Source: Sinorhizobium sojae CCBAU 05684
GTDB taxonomy: Bacteria > Pseudomonadota > Alphaproteobacteria > Rhizobiales > Rhizobiaceae
Assembly: GCF_002288525.1 (NCBI RefSeq)
Contig: NZ_CP023067.1
Location: 744,001-808,000 of the forward strand
Length of the DNA stretch: 64,000 nt
Reading direction: 5' to 3'
A program made the position numbers and the translations under genes. The notes beneath the pieces were generated by a model, which saw only the letters and a program-made list of their open reading frames with translations, did no database searches and was not told where the DNA came from. The number at the start of each line of letters is the position of its first letter. Position 1 is the first letter of the stretch. This document shows, piece after piece, positions 1-10,591 of this stretch.

Positions 1-1
1 G

Positions 2-472
2 CTCGCCATGCTGATGACGCATTATCGCGAGCCGATCGACTTTTCGATCAAGCGGCTGGAGGAAGCCGAGCATCTGCTCTCCAAGTGGCCGGTGCCGGGC
101 GACGCGGCCGGCGAGCCGGACCGCCAGGTCCTGGCAGCTCTTGCGGACGACCTCAATACGGTTACAGCGATCCAGGCGCTGCATGCGCTGGCACAGAAGG
201 CATCGGCTGATGCCCAATATCTCGGTTCCTTCGCCGCGAGCGCCGCGTTGATCGGCATCGTGCCGAAGGAGATCGAACTCGACGAAGCGGTCGTGCACGA
301 GATCGACGCCCGGGTGCGCGCGCGCCTCGAACTCCTGAAGGCGAAGAATTTTGCCGAGGCCGACGCGATTCGCGCCGATCTCCAGGCGCGGGGCATCCAG
401 CTCAAGGACAGCAAGGACCCGGAAACCGGTGAACGGGTGACCACCTGGGAAGTGAAGCGCTCGCAGACCTGA
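2..472 (+). CDS. cysS: Cysteinyl-tRNA synthetase, C-terminal part (5' end outside window)
   Basis: Only the last ~156 residues are present; the reading frame is open from the first full codon of the window. The visible part matches the C-terminal helical (DALR-type) region of class I CysRS, which helps tRNA(Cys) recognition: a stretch from an HYREPIDFS motif, then [13 protein letters not shown] and GIQLKDSKD near the end, typical of CysS C-termini. The enzyme charges tRNA(Cys) with cysteine in the cytosol. The HIGH and KMSKS catalytic motifs would lie upstream, outside the window. It ends 49 bp before the first GFA gene. Confidence 0.93.
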   Translation, partial: LAMLMTHYREPIDFSIKRLEEAEHLLSKWPVPGDAAGEPDRQVLAALADDLNTVTAIQALHALAQKASADAQYLGSFAASAALIGIVPKEIELDEAVVHEIDARVRARLELLKAKNFAEADAIRADLQARGIQLKDSKDPETGERVTTWEVKRSQT

Positions 473-521
473 CTGACGCGAGTGCAAGGACCGACGGCAC
501 GCGAGGCAAGAGGAGGGCCAC

Positions 522-1004
522 ATGGTTGACGATATCCATACTGGCGGATGCCAATGCGGTGCGGTTCGCTTTCGCCTGGAAGGCAAGCTCGGCGACGCCT
601 CGGTCTGCCATTGCCGTATGTGCCAGAAGGCGAGCGGCAACTTCTACCTGCCGCTTGTCTCCGTTCGTGGTGCAAAGCTTATCTGGACGCGTGGCGAGCG
701 AACGCGCTTCCAATCCTCGAACCACGTGTGGCGCGGCTTCTGCGGAAACTGTGGGACACCGCTTACCTACGAGGCGCCGGACGGGATGGCGTTGACGATC
801 GCGGCTTTCGACAGGCCGGAAGGGATCGCGCCGACGATCCAATGGGGCGTCGAGGCGAAGTTGCCTTATGTCGATCGCGTCCCGGAACTTCCCGGCGAGG
901 ACACGATGGCCGACCTGGATTCGACATCTTTCCTCGCCGATCTCGTTTCCTATCAGCACCCGGACCATGACACGGAAACCTGGCCACGAAAGGAGAGACG
1001 ATGA
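522..1004 (+). CDS. GFA family (Mss4-like fold) zinc-binding protein, copy 1
   Basis: A 160-residue protein of the GFA/CENP-V family (PF04828), named for glutathione-dependent formaldehyde-activating enzyme; the substrate of most members is unknown. The zinc-ligand pattern is complete: C10 and C12 (GGCQCG), C29, C31 and C34 (CHCRMC), C74 and C77 (CGNC). It is the first of three adjacent paralogues and its stop overlaps the start of copy 2 in an ATGA. An AGGAGG lies about 7 bp upstream of the ATG. A role in formaldehyde metabolism is not supported by any neighbour here, so only the family is called. Confidence 0.9.
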   Translation: MVDDIHTGGCQCGAVRFRLEGKLGDASVCHCRMCQKASGNFYLPLVSVRGAKLIWTRGERTRFQSSNHVWRGFCGNCGTPLTYEAPDGMALTIAAFDRPEGIAPTIQWGVEAKLPYVDRVPELPGEDTMADLDSTSFLADLVSYQHPDHDTETWPRKERR

Positions 1005-1473
1005 GCGAGACCGTCAGAACAGGAGGGTGCCAGTGCGGCGCCGTTCGCTTCCGCATCCGCGGCGCGCTTGGACGCCCGTCGATCTGCCATTGCCGTATGT
1101 GCCAGAAGCAGTTCGGCTCGTTCTTCTCAGCCCTGGTGACCGCGCCGAAGGATGGCGTCGAATGGACCCGTGCCGAACCGAGCTATTTCCAGTCTTCCGT
1201 CAACATCGATCGCGGCTTCTGTCCGAAATGCGGCACGCCGCTGACCTACCGGCATCCCGGCGGGCTCGAAATCGCGATCGGCGCCTTTGATGACCGCTCC
1301 GATCTGGCGCCGCGCGTCCAGGTCAACTTTCAGGCGCGGCTGCCTTGGGTCGAGACCATCTTCGACCAGCCGGTTCACGAAGATCCGGATTACTATGCGC
1401 GCCAGGAGCAGATCATCTCGTTCCAGCATCCGGACCACGAGACCGAGCATTGGCCGGCGGCGGGAGCCTGGTC

Positions 1474-1477
<4 letters not shown>
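1001..1477 (+). CDS. GFA family (Mss4-like fold) zinc-binding protein, copy 2
   Basis: A 158-residue paralogue of the genes on either side. All seven Cys ligands are kept at the same spacing (C10, C12, C29, C31, C34, C74, C77), as is the shared ICHCRMCQK core. It diverges in the loop after that core (QFGSFFSAL, where the other two copies have GNFYLPL or GNYFLPL), so substrate pocket or partner may differ. ATGA overlaps at both ends imply translational coupling in one operon with copies 1 and 3 and pip. The biochemical function is not known. Confidence 0.9.
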
Positions 1478-2935
<1,458 letters not shown>

Positions 2936-2984
2936 TGCGGAAGCCGCCGCGCCTTTTGTAGACTTTGCATTTTGGAACCAAGCC

Positions 2985-4601
2985 ATGACCAGGGAACGCA
3001 TCTATCTCTTCGACACGACGCTTCGGGACGGGCAGCAGACGCCCGGCATCGACTTTTCCGTCGAGGACAAGATTGCAATCGCGGCCATGCTCGATGAATT
3101 CGGCGTCGACTATGTCGAAGGCGGCTATCCGGGCGCCAATCCGACCGACACGGAATTTTTCAAGCGCAAACGCACGGCGCAGGCGTCTTTCGTCGCCTTC
3201 GGCATGACCAAGCGTGCGGGTGTCTCGGCCTCCAACGATCCCGGTCTCAAGGCGCTGCTCGCCGCCGAGAGCGACGCGATCTGTCTCGTCGCCAAGAGCT
3301 GGGACTACCACGTCTCCGTGGCGCTCGGCTGTTCCAATGAGGAGAACGTCGAGAGCATCCGCGCATCGGTGGAGGCGGTCGTCGCCTCCGGCCGCGAGGC
3401 GATGGTCGACTGCGAGCATTTCTTCGACGGCTTTAAGGCAAACCCGGCCTATGCCACCGCCTGCGCAAGAGCTGCGCTCGAGGCGGGCGCACGTTGGGTA
3501 GTGCTCTGCGACACCAATGGCGGCACGCAGCCGCCGGAAATCCGCGACATCGTCGCCGCGGTTATTGCGGCGGGCGTGCCGGGCGCAAGGCTCGGCATCC
3601 ACGCCCATAACGACACGGGGCAGGCCGTGGCGAATTCGCTTGCGGCCGTCGAGGCCGGCGTGCGCCAGATCCAGGGAACGCTGAACGGGATCGGCGAGCG
3701 CTGTGGCAACGCCAATCTCGTGACACTGATCGCGACGCTCGGACTCAAGGAAACCTATTCGGCGCGTTTCGAGACCGGCATCGATGCCGAGAGGCTGCAG
3801 GAATTAACCGAGCTTGCCCACGCTTTCGACGAGCTCCTCAATCGCTCGCCGGATCCGCAGGCGCCCTATGTCGGCGCTTCGGCCTTCGCCACCAAGGCCG
3901 GCATCCACGCCTCGGCCCTTCTGAAGGACCCGCGCACCTACGAGCATGTCGCGCCGGAAAGCGTCGGCAACCTGCGCAAGGTCATGGTCTCGGATCAGGG
4001 CGGCAAGGCCAATTTCATCAACGCGCTGAAGCGCCGCGGCATCACGGTCGGCAAGGACGATCCGCGACTCGACAAACTGATCTCGATCGTCAAGGAGCGT
4101 GAGGCGACGGGCTATGCCTATGAGGGGGCGGATGCGAGCTTCACACTACTCGCCAACCGTATTCTCGGCACGGTGCCGGATTTCTTTCATGTCGAGAGCT
4201 TCCGGGTCATGGTCGAGCGGCGCTTCGATGCGAACGGCAATCTGAAGACTGTCTCGGAAGCCGTGGCCAGGGTGGTCGTCAACGGCGAGACGATGATGTC
4301 GGTCGCCGAGGGCCATGGTCCGGTCAATGCGCTCGATCTCGCCTTGCGCAAGGACCTAGGCAAGTACCAGTCGGAAATCGCCGACCTGGAACTCGCCGAT
4401 TACAAGGTGCGTATCCTCAACGGCGGTACCGAGGCCGTGACCCGGGTGCTGATCGAATCGACGGACCGGACCGGTGCACGCTGGTGGACGGTCGGCGTTT
4501 CCGACAACATCATCGACGCCTCCTTCCAGGCGCTGATGGACAGCATTGTCTACAAGCTGCTCAAGAACCGCGACCAGGTCGGCCTGGTGGCGGCGGAGTA
4601 G
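2985..4601 (+). CDS. cimA: Citramalate synthase (2-isopropylmalate/homocitrate synthase superfamily)
   Basis: A 538-residue enzyme. The N-terminal HMGL-type TIM barrel opens with LFDTTLRDGQQTPG, holding the metal-binding Asp and catalytic Arg. HAHNDTGQAV supplies metal-binding His residues and GIGERCGNANL is the barrel end. A LeuA-type allosteric dimer domain makes up roughly the last 130 residues. The family (R-citramalate synthase, TIGR00977 type) condenses acetyl-CoA with pyruvate, a threonine-independent entry to isoleucine. True 2-isopropylmalate synthases normally start differently, so cimA is preferred, but substrate specificity was not tested. Likely single-gene unit; a palindromic repeat follows the stop. 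Confidence 0.87.
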   Translation: MTRERIYLFDTTLRDGQQTPGIDFSVEDKIAIAAMLDEFGVDYVEGGYPGANPTDTEFFKRKRTAQASFVAFGMTKRAGVSASNDPGLKALLAAESDAICLVAKSWDYHVSVALGCSNEENVESIRASVEAVVASGREAMVDCEHFFDGFKANPAYATACARAALEAGARWVVLCDTNGGTQPPEIRDIVAAVIAAGVPGARLGIHAHNDTGQAVANSLAAVEAGVRQIQGTLNGIGERCGNANLVTLIATLGLKETYSARFETGIDAERLQELTELAHAFDELLNRSPDPQAPYVGASAFATKAGIHASALLKDPRTYEHVAPESVGNLRKVMVSDQGGKANFINALKRRGITVGKDDPRLDKLISIVKEREATGYAYEGADASFTLLANRILGTVPDFFHVESFRVMVERRFDANGNLKTVSEAVARVVVNGETMMSVAEGHGPVNALDLALRKDLGKYQSEIADLELADYKVRILNGGTEAVTRVLIESTDRTGARWWTVGVSDNIIDASFQALMDSIVYKLLKNRDQVGLVAAE

Positions 4602-4985
4602 GGGAAGCTGGTTGCACCATGGGCTGGTGGTAACCCCTTCTGCTGCCGGCCATCTCCCCCACAAGGGGGGCGACTCGTGGCGGGTTGATCGCCCGACAGT
4701 GAAGCTTGGCAAATGCAGAACCTTCTGATGAGGGCACGGGGCGCGTGCCGCTTGCCAGTCGCCCCGCTTGTGGGGGAGATGGCCGGCAGGCCAGAGGGGC
4801 TATCGACCATCGATTCCCGCGACTTAAGCGCTCCTCACTCTTCGCTTCACGGAAATGAATTGGTACATCATCATTCGTTGGGGTAGGACGATGAAGGAAC
4901 GGCGGTTCATGGGACGAGCCGTTAAGTGATGCCGTAGGCACCCGCCTCTTCGCGTGGCCCGGCGGATTTTTTCAGGACCACGATC
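4602..4985. other. cimA-rarD intergenic region
   Basis: This 384-bp gap holds no convincing gene. Its centre is a large imperfect palindrome (listed separately). The last ~120 bp before rarD carry an AT-richer stretch around 4850-4875, which may hold the rarD promoter, but no convincing -35/-10 pair stands out. A short AGGA about 8 bp before 4986 serves as the rarD ribosome binding site. Confidence 0.6.
4638..4800. repeat. RIME-like palindromic intergenic repeat
   Basis: The left arm at about 4645-4675 (GCCGGCCATCTCCCCCACAA and onward) and the right arm at about 4757-4788 (ending GGGGGAGATGGCCGGC) are near-perfect reverse complements about 30 nt long, separated by an 80-nt spacer. This is the form of the Rhizobium intergenic mosaic elements (RIMEs) known from Sinorhizobium, although assignment to a named class needs a search. 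It follows cimA and could fold into a long hairpin in the 3' region of its mRNA. Confidence 0.7.
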
Positions 4986-5924
4986 ATGGCCGAGCCGAAC
5001 GCGAAATTGCCCGCCGACAATACCGATTCCGCGAGAGGCTTCGCCTTCGCGCTGACGGCCTATCTCCTTTGGGGCTTCCTGCCCTTCTTCATGAAGGCGG
5101 TGGCGCATATTCCCGCGCCCGAGGTCGTCGCGCATCGTATCGTCTGGTCGGTGCCGCTCGCCGGGCTGGTGCTTGTGTGGCTCGGCCGCACACAGGAGCT
5201 CAAGGCGGCGCTCAGCTCTCCGCGCATGCTGAAGATGGCGACCTTGACGGCCGCGCTCATCACGGTGAACTGGGGCATCTATGTCTGGGCGATCGGCGCC
5301 GGCCGTGCGATCGAGACGGCTCTCGGCTATTATATCAACCCGCTCTTCTCGATTTTCCTTGGCGCCGTGCTGCTCAAGGAGAGGCCGAACCCGGCGCAGA
5401 TGGTAGCGATCGCGCTTGCCGCACTCGCCGTTGCCGTTCTCGCCTTCGATGCGGGTGGTCTTCCCTGGGTCTCGATCGGACTCTGCATCTCCTGGGGTTT
5501 TTACGCCTTCTTCCGCAAGACGCTGCCGATCGGACCGAACCAGGGCTTCTTCCTGGAGGTGCTTCTCTTGAGCGTCCCGGCGGTCGGCTACATCGTCTTG
5601 CTGGAGGCAACGGGTGAGGGGCATTTCGGCGACACCGGCATGACCGATGTCCTCTTGCTTCTCTCCTGCGGCATCGTCACGGCCGTGCCGTTGATGATCT
5701 ACGCCAACGGCGCCAAGCTGCTCAGGCTCTCGACCATAGGTATCATGCAATATATCGCCCCGACGATGATATTCCTGATCGCGGTCTTCGTCTTCAACGA
5801 GCCCTTCGGGGCCACGAAGCTCGTCGCATTCATTCTGATCTGGGCTGCCCTGTTCATCTATTCCGGCGCGATGCTGGTGGAAAGCCGGGCGCGACGAGCG
5901 GCGCAGCCGACGCCGGCAGAATGA
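4986..5924 (+). CDS. rarD: RarD-type EamA/DMT superfamily transporter
   Basis: A 312-residue inner-membrane protein with about ten predicted transmembrane helices arranged as two EamA halves. The N-terminal AYLLWGFLPFFMKAV and the central GYYINPLFSIFLGAVLLKER segments are characteristic of the RarD subfamily. RarD members are putative drug/metabolite exporters named for a chloramphenicol-sensitivity locus; the physiological substrate is unknown. It is flanked by the palindromic repeat upstream and a bidirectional terminator downstream, so it is probably monocistronic. Confidence 0.9.
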   Translation: MAEPNAKLPADNTDSARGFAFALTAYLLWGFLPFFMKAVAHIPAPEVVAHRIVWSVPLAGLVLVWLGRTQELKAALSSPRMLKMATLTAALITVNWGIYVWAIGAGRAIETALGYYINPLFSIFLGAVLLKERPNPAQMVAIALAALAVAVLAFDAGGLPWVSIGLCISWGFYAFFRKTLPIGPNQGFFLEVLLLSVPAVGYIVLLEATGEGHFGDTGMTDVLLLLSCGIVTAVPLMIYANGAKLLRLSTIGIMQYIAPTMIFLIAVFVFNEPFGATKLVAFILIWAALFIYSGAMLVESRARRAAQPTPAE

Positions 5925-5931
5925 GCGGATG

Positions 5932-5956
5932 AAGGGGCAATATCTGTGGCCCCTTT
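5932..5956. terminator. Bidirectional terminator between rarD and the LOG gene
   Basis: Stem AAGGGGC / GCCCCTT with a ~10-nt loop, followed by T-rich sequence on the plus side and preceded by A-rich sequence. It lies exactly between the convergent rarD and LOG-family genes and would serve both. Confidence 0.65.
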
Positions 5957-5973
5957 CTTCCGAAAGATCGAAT

Positions 5974-6594
5974 TCAGAGCTTGGAGATGATCTCGCGCTC
6001 GCCCTCGCGGCCTTTTGAAGCCGCCGCGGCGGCTAGAATGCGGGGAACGATCTCCTCGGCCCTGTCGACCACGAGCGGCTGAACGAGATGGGCCGTGTGG
6101 ACGAAGCCTTCGTCGCGCATGTGTTGAAGCAGTTCCAGCATCGGCGTCCAGAAGCCATTGATATTGCCGAACACCATCGGCTTGCGGTGCCGGCCGAGTT
6201 GCGCCCATGTCATGATCTCGACGATCTCTTCCAGCGTGCCGATGCCGCCGGGAAGCGCGACGAAGGCATCGGCGCGCTCGAACATCTTGTGCTTGCGCTC
6301 GTGCATATCCGCCGTGACGATCAGCTCATTGAGCTGCCCCAGCGAATGGCGCGTCGCTTCCTTGTCCATCAGGAACTCGGGAATAATACCGGTGACGTGA
6401 CCGCCCGCCGAGAGAACGCCGCTTGCCACCGCGCCCATGATGCCTCGCGTGCCGCCGCCGTAGACGAGTTGCAGGGCGTGCTCGGCGATCGACTTGCCGA
6501 GAAGACGACCCGCCTGCATATGGTCGGGATCGCGCCCGGGTTGAGAGCCGCAATAGACGCAGACGGATCGAATCGGGGAAGTTTCCTTGCTCAT
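5974..6594 (-). CDS. LOG family (TIGR00730) Rossmann-fold nucleotide phosphoribohydrolase
   Basis: A 206-residue cytosolic protein with the YCGS motif near the N-terminus, GGGTRGIMGA, and the diagnostic PGGIGTLEE motif of the LOG/lysine-decarboxylase-like family. Family members hydrolyse cytokinin riboside 5'-monophosphates or AMP-type nucleotides to free base and phosphoribose. In a plant-associated bacterium this could release active cytokinin, but many bacterial members are simply housekeeping nucleotide hydrolases. The start at 6594 (MSKETSPIR) fits the family; an ATG at 6609 is an alternative, and neither has a strong Shine-Dalgarno. Confidence 0.88.
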   Translation of the reverse strand: MSKETSPIRSVCVYCGSQPGRDPDHMQAGRLLGKSIAEHALQLVYGGGTRGIMGAVASGVLSAGGHVTGIIPEFLMDKEATRHSLGQLNELIVTADMHERKHKMFERADAFVALPGGIGTLEEIVEIMTWAQLGRHRKPMVFGNINGFWTPMLELLQHMRDEGFVHTAHLVQPLVVDRAEEIVPRILAAAAASKGREGEREIISKL

Positions 6595-6837
6595 GCCGCC
6601 AAGAGACATTGCAGCGCAGCATGGGTCAAGGATAATGAGGGAAAAAGCCGATCCGCGGGTGTGCACCTGCACACTCGGTGCTTGTGCCGAACCCCAGGAA
6701 ACGTTAGCAATTTCAGCGATGCATTGAAGAATTCCGACGGACGGGCCACCGTTGCGCTATAATGCGCCAAAAGCTTGGCGAGCGTAGGCCTGCAATGGGG
6801 ATGCGCGGAGCAGGACTCCGCTCCTGTGGAGAGTGGC

Positions 6838-8502
6838 ATGATAAAGAACAAGGCCAGTTGGGTGGCACTTAGCGTGCTGGCGATTGCGACTGCGCTGATG
6901 GTTTTCGTAGTCCAGCCGAACCTGAACGACGAGGTGACGGAAGAGGCCGCGCAGTCCACGGCTGGCGACGTCCCGGCTGAACTGGCACCGGCAACGGCCG
7001 AAACGGCCGCCTCCGATGCGGTGAAGAACTGGACCGTTCCTGGATTTGACATCCTCCGCGTCGAGCCCGACGGTTCGACCGTGATAGCCGGTCGTGCTGA
7101 ACCGGGCACAAAGCTTGAAATTCTGAGCGGTGACATGGTTCTCGGCACGGCGGATGTCAGTGCCGCAGGGGATTTCGCAGCCGTCTTCGAAAAGCCTTTG
7201 CCGGCCGGCGACCACCAGCTGAGGCTGAGGAGCGTCGGCGTCGGCGGTGCAAGCCGGACGTCGGAAGAGGTTGCGACCGTTTCCGTCCCGAAGGAACCGG
7301 GCGGCCAATTGCTGGCGATGGTCTCGCGGCCGGGCGAGGCGAGCCGGCTGATCACCACGCCGAGTGCCGAGGACGAGCTGGCGCAGGTGGCCGCGGCCCC
7401 CGCCGCGCAGGCGGGTGCTGCTGCTGCCCTGGCGACGCCGGACACGCCCAATGCGGTACCGGGGCTGCAGGTGACAGCCGTGGAGATCGAAGGCAAGACG
7501 ATGTACGTTGCCGGCAATGCAAAGCCGGGGGCGCTGGTGCGCATATATGCCGACGACACGCTGTTCGGAGAGATGAGGGCCGACGAAAAGGGGCACTTCG
7601 TCGTCGATGGTATGATCGATCTTGCGGTCGGTAGCCATATCATCCGGGCCGACATGATGAACGACGACGCCACCAAGGTGGCCATGCGTGCGTCGGTGCC
7701 CTTCGATCGGCCTGAGGGAGTCCAAGTCGCAGCAATTGCCGCTGCGCCGGCGGACGCCGCGGCGACGGGCCTCGATGGTCTGAAGACGGAAGCGGGCAAG
7801 GCGCTCGCTTTGCTGAAGGGCCTCTTCGCCGACGGCAAACAGCCGACGGCGGAGGAACTGGCCGCGGCGCGATCGGCCACCGAGTTCGCCCTTCAGTCGC
7901 TTGCGGAGTTCAAGCCCGCGGACAATTCCGAGCCGGCGCTGCTCGCGGCGGCGCACGATGCCGCCAAGGCTGCGGAGGAGGCGCTGGCGGTTATGAAGTC
8001 TTTGCCGGAGGATCCGGCGAGCGTCGTTGCGGCCTTGGACAAGGTGGACGGCGTAATCGGCCCCGCATTGCCGCAGCCGGCGAGTGTTGCGCTGGCGCTT
8101 GCTTCCGACAGGCCCGTAATGGCAACGCAACCGGCAACCTTGAGCACTGCCGAGCGGCCAAAGGTCGGGGAGGCGGAAGATGCCGCGGCCAAGCCCGAAA
8201 TCGAGACGAGGGACATGGCCGCGTCCGCGCCAGCCGACACGGATGAGCAGCCGGCGACGATCCGTCAGGCGCCGCTCGAGGAGAGCAAGTCCTCAGTGAT
8301 CATTCGCCGCGGCGACACGCTTTGGGAGATTTCGAGGCGCGTATACGGGGCAGGCGTTCGCTACACGACGATCTATCTCGCCAACCGCGAGCAGATCGAA
8401 AATCCCGACCTCATTCAACCGGGGCAGGTTTTTGGCGTGCCGGGCGAGGCGCTTTCCGATGTGGAATCGCGGGAGATCCATCGCAAGCATATGCGGCACT
8501 AG
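6838..8502 (+). CDS. LysM-domain envelope protein with Ig-like repeats
   Basis: A 554-residue protein starting with a single transmembrane/signal-anchor helix (residues about 8-25). Two related ~75-residue beta-rich modules follow, one around residues 65-135 (IAGRAEPGTKLEILSGD) and one around 210-290 (VAGNAKPGALVRIYADD), resembling bacterial Ig-like folds. Then comes a long Ala/Glu-rich, probably helical linker. The C-terminal LysM (RRGDTLWEISRRVYG to IQPGQVF) should bind peptidoglycan N-acetylglucosamine chains. The ATG at 6838 is chosen because GGAGAG lies 5 bp upstream and the anchor follows at once. A periplasmic envelope role is inferred. The gene ends at a strong terminator. Confidence 0.85.
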   Translation: MIKNKASWVALSVLAIATALMVFVVQPNLNDEVTEEAAQSTAGDVPAELAPATAETAASDAVKNWTVPGFDILRVEPDGSTVIAGRAEPGTKLEILSGDMVLGTADVSAAGDFAAVFEKPLPAGDHQLRLRSVGVGGASRTSEEVATVSVPKEPGGQLLAMVSRPGEASRLITTPSAEDELAQVAAAPAAQAGAAAALATPDTPNAVPGLQVTAVEIEGKTMYVAGNAKPGALVRIYADDTLFGEMRADEKGHFVVDGMIDLAVGSHIIRADMMNDDATKVAMRASVPFDRPEGVQVAAIAAAPADAAATGLDGLKTEAGKALALLKGLFADGKQPTAEELAAARSATEFALQSLAEFKPADNSEPALLAAAHDAAKAAEEALAVMKSLPEDPASVVAALDKVDGVIGPALPQPASVALALASDRPVMATQPATLSTAERPKVGEAEDAAAKPEIETRDMAASAPADTDEQPATIRQAPLEESKSSVIIRRGDTLWEISRRVYGAGVRYTTIYLANREQIENPDLIQPGQVFGVPGEALSDVESREIHRKHMRH

Positions 8503-8581
8503 ACGCGCGGGCTGTAGGATTAATCGCGCATTCGGCCGCGCTTCCATTGCGGCTGCGGGAGAGCTGACCTATCTGTGAAGC

Positions 8582-8612
8582 AAAGGCGGCGTCCTCAAAG
8601 ACGCCGCCTTTC
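8582..8612 (+). terminator. Rho-independent terminator after the LysM gene
   Basis: Perfect stem AAAGGCGGCGTC / GACGCCGCCTTT with a 6-nt loop and a short T-run. It lies 80 bp after the LysM gene stop and 87 bp before the ABC exporter start. Confidence 0.85.
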
Positions 8613-8698
8613 ATTGAGCCGGACGGGTTGCGGGGTGCGACGGCCCTGTCGCGCCCGGAAAGCGACGGCCTTCAAGAGCACCGGAAGCGGACTGAAAC

Positions 8699-10591
8699 GT
8701 GGCATCCAGTACCCAGACGAAAACGGTTTCCACCGATACCAGCAACCCTTTGGCGACAATTGCGAATCTCTGGCCCTACATGTGGCCGGCAGACCGTATG
8801 GATCTGAAGCTCAGGGTCGTTTGGGCGACGGTCATTCTCGTGGTCGCCAAGGTCGTGCTCATCCTCGTGCCCTATTTCTTCAAATGGGCCACGGACGCGC
8901 TCAATGGCAGGCCGGCGGATCTGGCCTTCCTGCCGCAATTCCTCACCGGCGCCGTCATGCTGGTGCTCGCCTATAACGTCGCGCGTCTGCTGCAGAGCGG
9001 CCTCAACCAGCTGCGCGACGCGCTTTTCGCCAGTGTCGGCCAGCACGCCGTTCGGCAGCTTGCCTACCGAACATTCGTCCACATGCACCAGCTGTCGCTG
9101 CGCTTCCATCTCGAGCGGCGCACCGGCGGGCTTTCACGCATCATCGAGCGCGGTACCAAGGGCATCGAGACGATCGTCCGCTTCACCATTCTGAACAGCG
9201 TGCCGACGCTCCTCGAATTCCTGCTGACAGCGGTGATCTTCTGGTGGGGCTACGGCTTCAGCTATCTCTTCGTTACCGCCGTTACCGTCTGGCTCTATAT
9301 CTGGTTCACCGTGCGCGCCAGTGACTGGCGAATTGCCATCCGTCGTTCGATGAACGACAGCGACACGGACGCCAACACCAAGGCGATCGACTCGCTCCTG
9401 AACTTCGAGACGGTCAAATATTTCGGCAACGAGGAAATGGAGGCCGGGCGCTTCGATCGCTCGATGGAGCGCTATGAACGGGCCGCGACCCAGGTCTGGA
9501 CATCGCTTGGCTGGCTGAACTTCGGGCAGGCGCTGATCTTCGGCGCCGGCACCGCCGTCATGATGACGATCTCGGCGCTGGCCGTTCAGCGCGGCGAACA
9601 GACGATCGGCGACTTCGTCTTCGTCAATGCGATGCTGATCCAGCTCGCCATTCCGTTGAACTTCATCGGCTTCGTCTATCGCGAAATTCGCCAGGGCCTC
9701 ACCGATATCGAGCACATGTTCGACCTCTTGGACGTACGTCCCGAGGTCGTCGATCGGCCGAATGCGGCGGATCTCAAGATCGAGCGCGGAGCGATCGCCT
9801 TCCGCGACGTGCATTTCGCCTACGATCAGGCGCGGCCGATCCTGAAGGGGATATCCTTCGAAGTGCCCGCCGGCAAGACAGTCGCGGTCGTCGGCCCGTC
9901 CGGCGCCGGCAAGTCCACCCTGTCGCGGCTTCTCTACCGCTTCTACGATGTGCAGCGCGGATCGATCACCATCGATGGTCAGGACGTTCGTGATGTCACC
10001 CAGAAGAGCCTGCGCGCAGTCATCGGCATGGTGCCGCAGGACACGGTGCTCTTCAACGATACGATCGCCTACAATATCCGCTATGGCCGGGTGAGTGCGT
10101 CCGATGCCGAGGTCGAGGCGGCCGCCGAAGCCGCGCAGATCGCCGATTTCATTCGGGGCCTGCCGGAGGGCTACCGCGCAACGGTCGGCGAGCGCGGGCT
10201 GAAGCTCTCGGGCGGCGAGAAGCAGCGGGTCGCCATCGCCCGGACCATCCTCAAGGCACCGCCGATCCTGATCCTCGACGAGGCGACATCGGCGCTCGAC
10301 ACGAAGACGGAACAGGAGATCCAGGCGGCGCTCGACGTGATTTCCCGCAACCGGACGACGCTGGTCATCGCCCACCGTCTGTCGACGGTCATCAATGCCG
10401 ACGAGATCATCGTTCTGAAGGACGGCGTCATTGCCGAGCGCGGCACGCATCGGGAACTCATCGAGCGCGACGGCCTTTATGCTTCGATGTGGAGCCGCCA
10501 GCGCGAGGCGACACAGGCCGAAGAACAATTGAAGCGGGTGCTCGAAAGCGACGATTTCGGCATCATCGACCGTGGAGTGCCCGCCGTCTGA
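8699..10591 (+). CDS. Atm1-type ABC exporter, fused membrane and ATPase domains
   Basis: A 630-residue half-transporter working as a homodimer in the inner membrane. Six transmembrane helices span residues about 35-320. The nucleotide-binding domain has Walker [10 protein letters not shown] near residue 399, signature LSGGEKQR near 503, Walker B ILILDEATSALD, and the H-loop IAHRLST. The N-terminal segment (WPYMWPADR) and the membrane part (RLLQSGLNQLRD) resemble the ABCB7/HMT1/Atm1 group, which exports glutathione-type conjugates or sulfur species and protects against heavy metals. The start is a GTG at 8699 with GGAAG upstream. It could equally be called a generic heavy-metal/lipid exporter. 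Confidence 0.9.
   Translation: MASSTQTKTVSTDTSNPLATIANLWPYMWPADRMDLKLRVVWATVILVVAKVVLILVPYFFKWATDALNGRPADLAFLPQFLTGAVMLVLAYNVARLLQSGLNQLRDALFASVGQHAVRQLAYRTFVHMHQLSLRFHLERRTGGLSRIIERGTKGIETIVRFTILNSVPTLLEFLLTAVIFWWGYGFSYLFVTAVTVWLYIWFTVRASDWRIAIRRSMNDSDTDANTKAIDSLLNFETVKYFGNEEMEAGRFDRSMERYERAATQVWTSLGWLNFGQALIFGAGTAVMMTISALAVQRGEQTIGDFVFVNAMLIQLAIPLNFIGFVYREIRQGLTDIEHMFDLLDVRPEVVDRPNAADLKIERGAIAFRDVHFAYDQARPILKGISFEVPAGKTVAVVGPSGAGKSTLSRLLYRFYDVQRGSITIDGQDVRDVTQKSLRAVIGMVPQDTVLFNDTIAYNIRYGRVSASDAEVEAAAEAAQIADFIRGLPEGYRATVGERGLKLSGGEKQRVAIARTILKAPPILILDEATSALDTKTEQEIQAALDVISRNRTTLVIAHRLSTVINADEIIVLKDGVIAERGTHRELIERDGLYASMWSRQREATQAEEQLKRVLESDDFGIIDRGVPAV

Noticed and set aside
5974-6672. Longer LOG protein starting at 6672
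   Set aside because: The added 26 residues (Cys-rich, no homology to the family) precede the conserved start and have no ribosome binding site.
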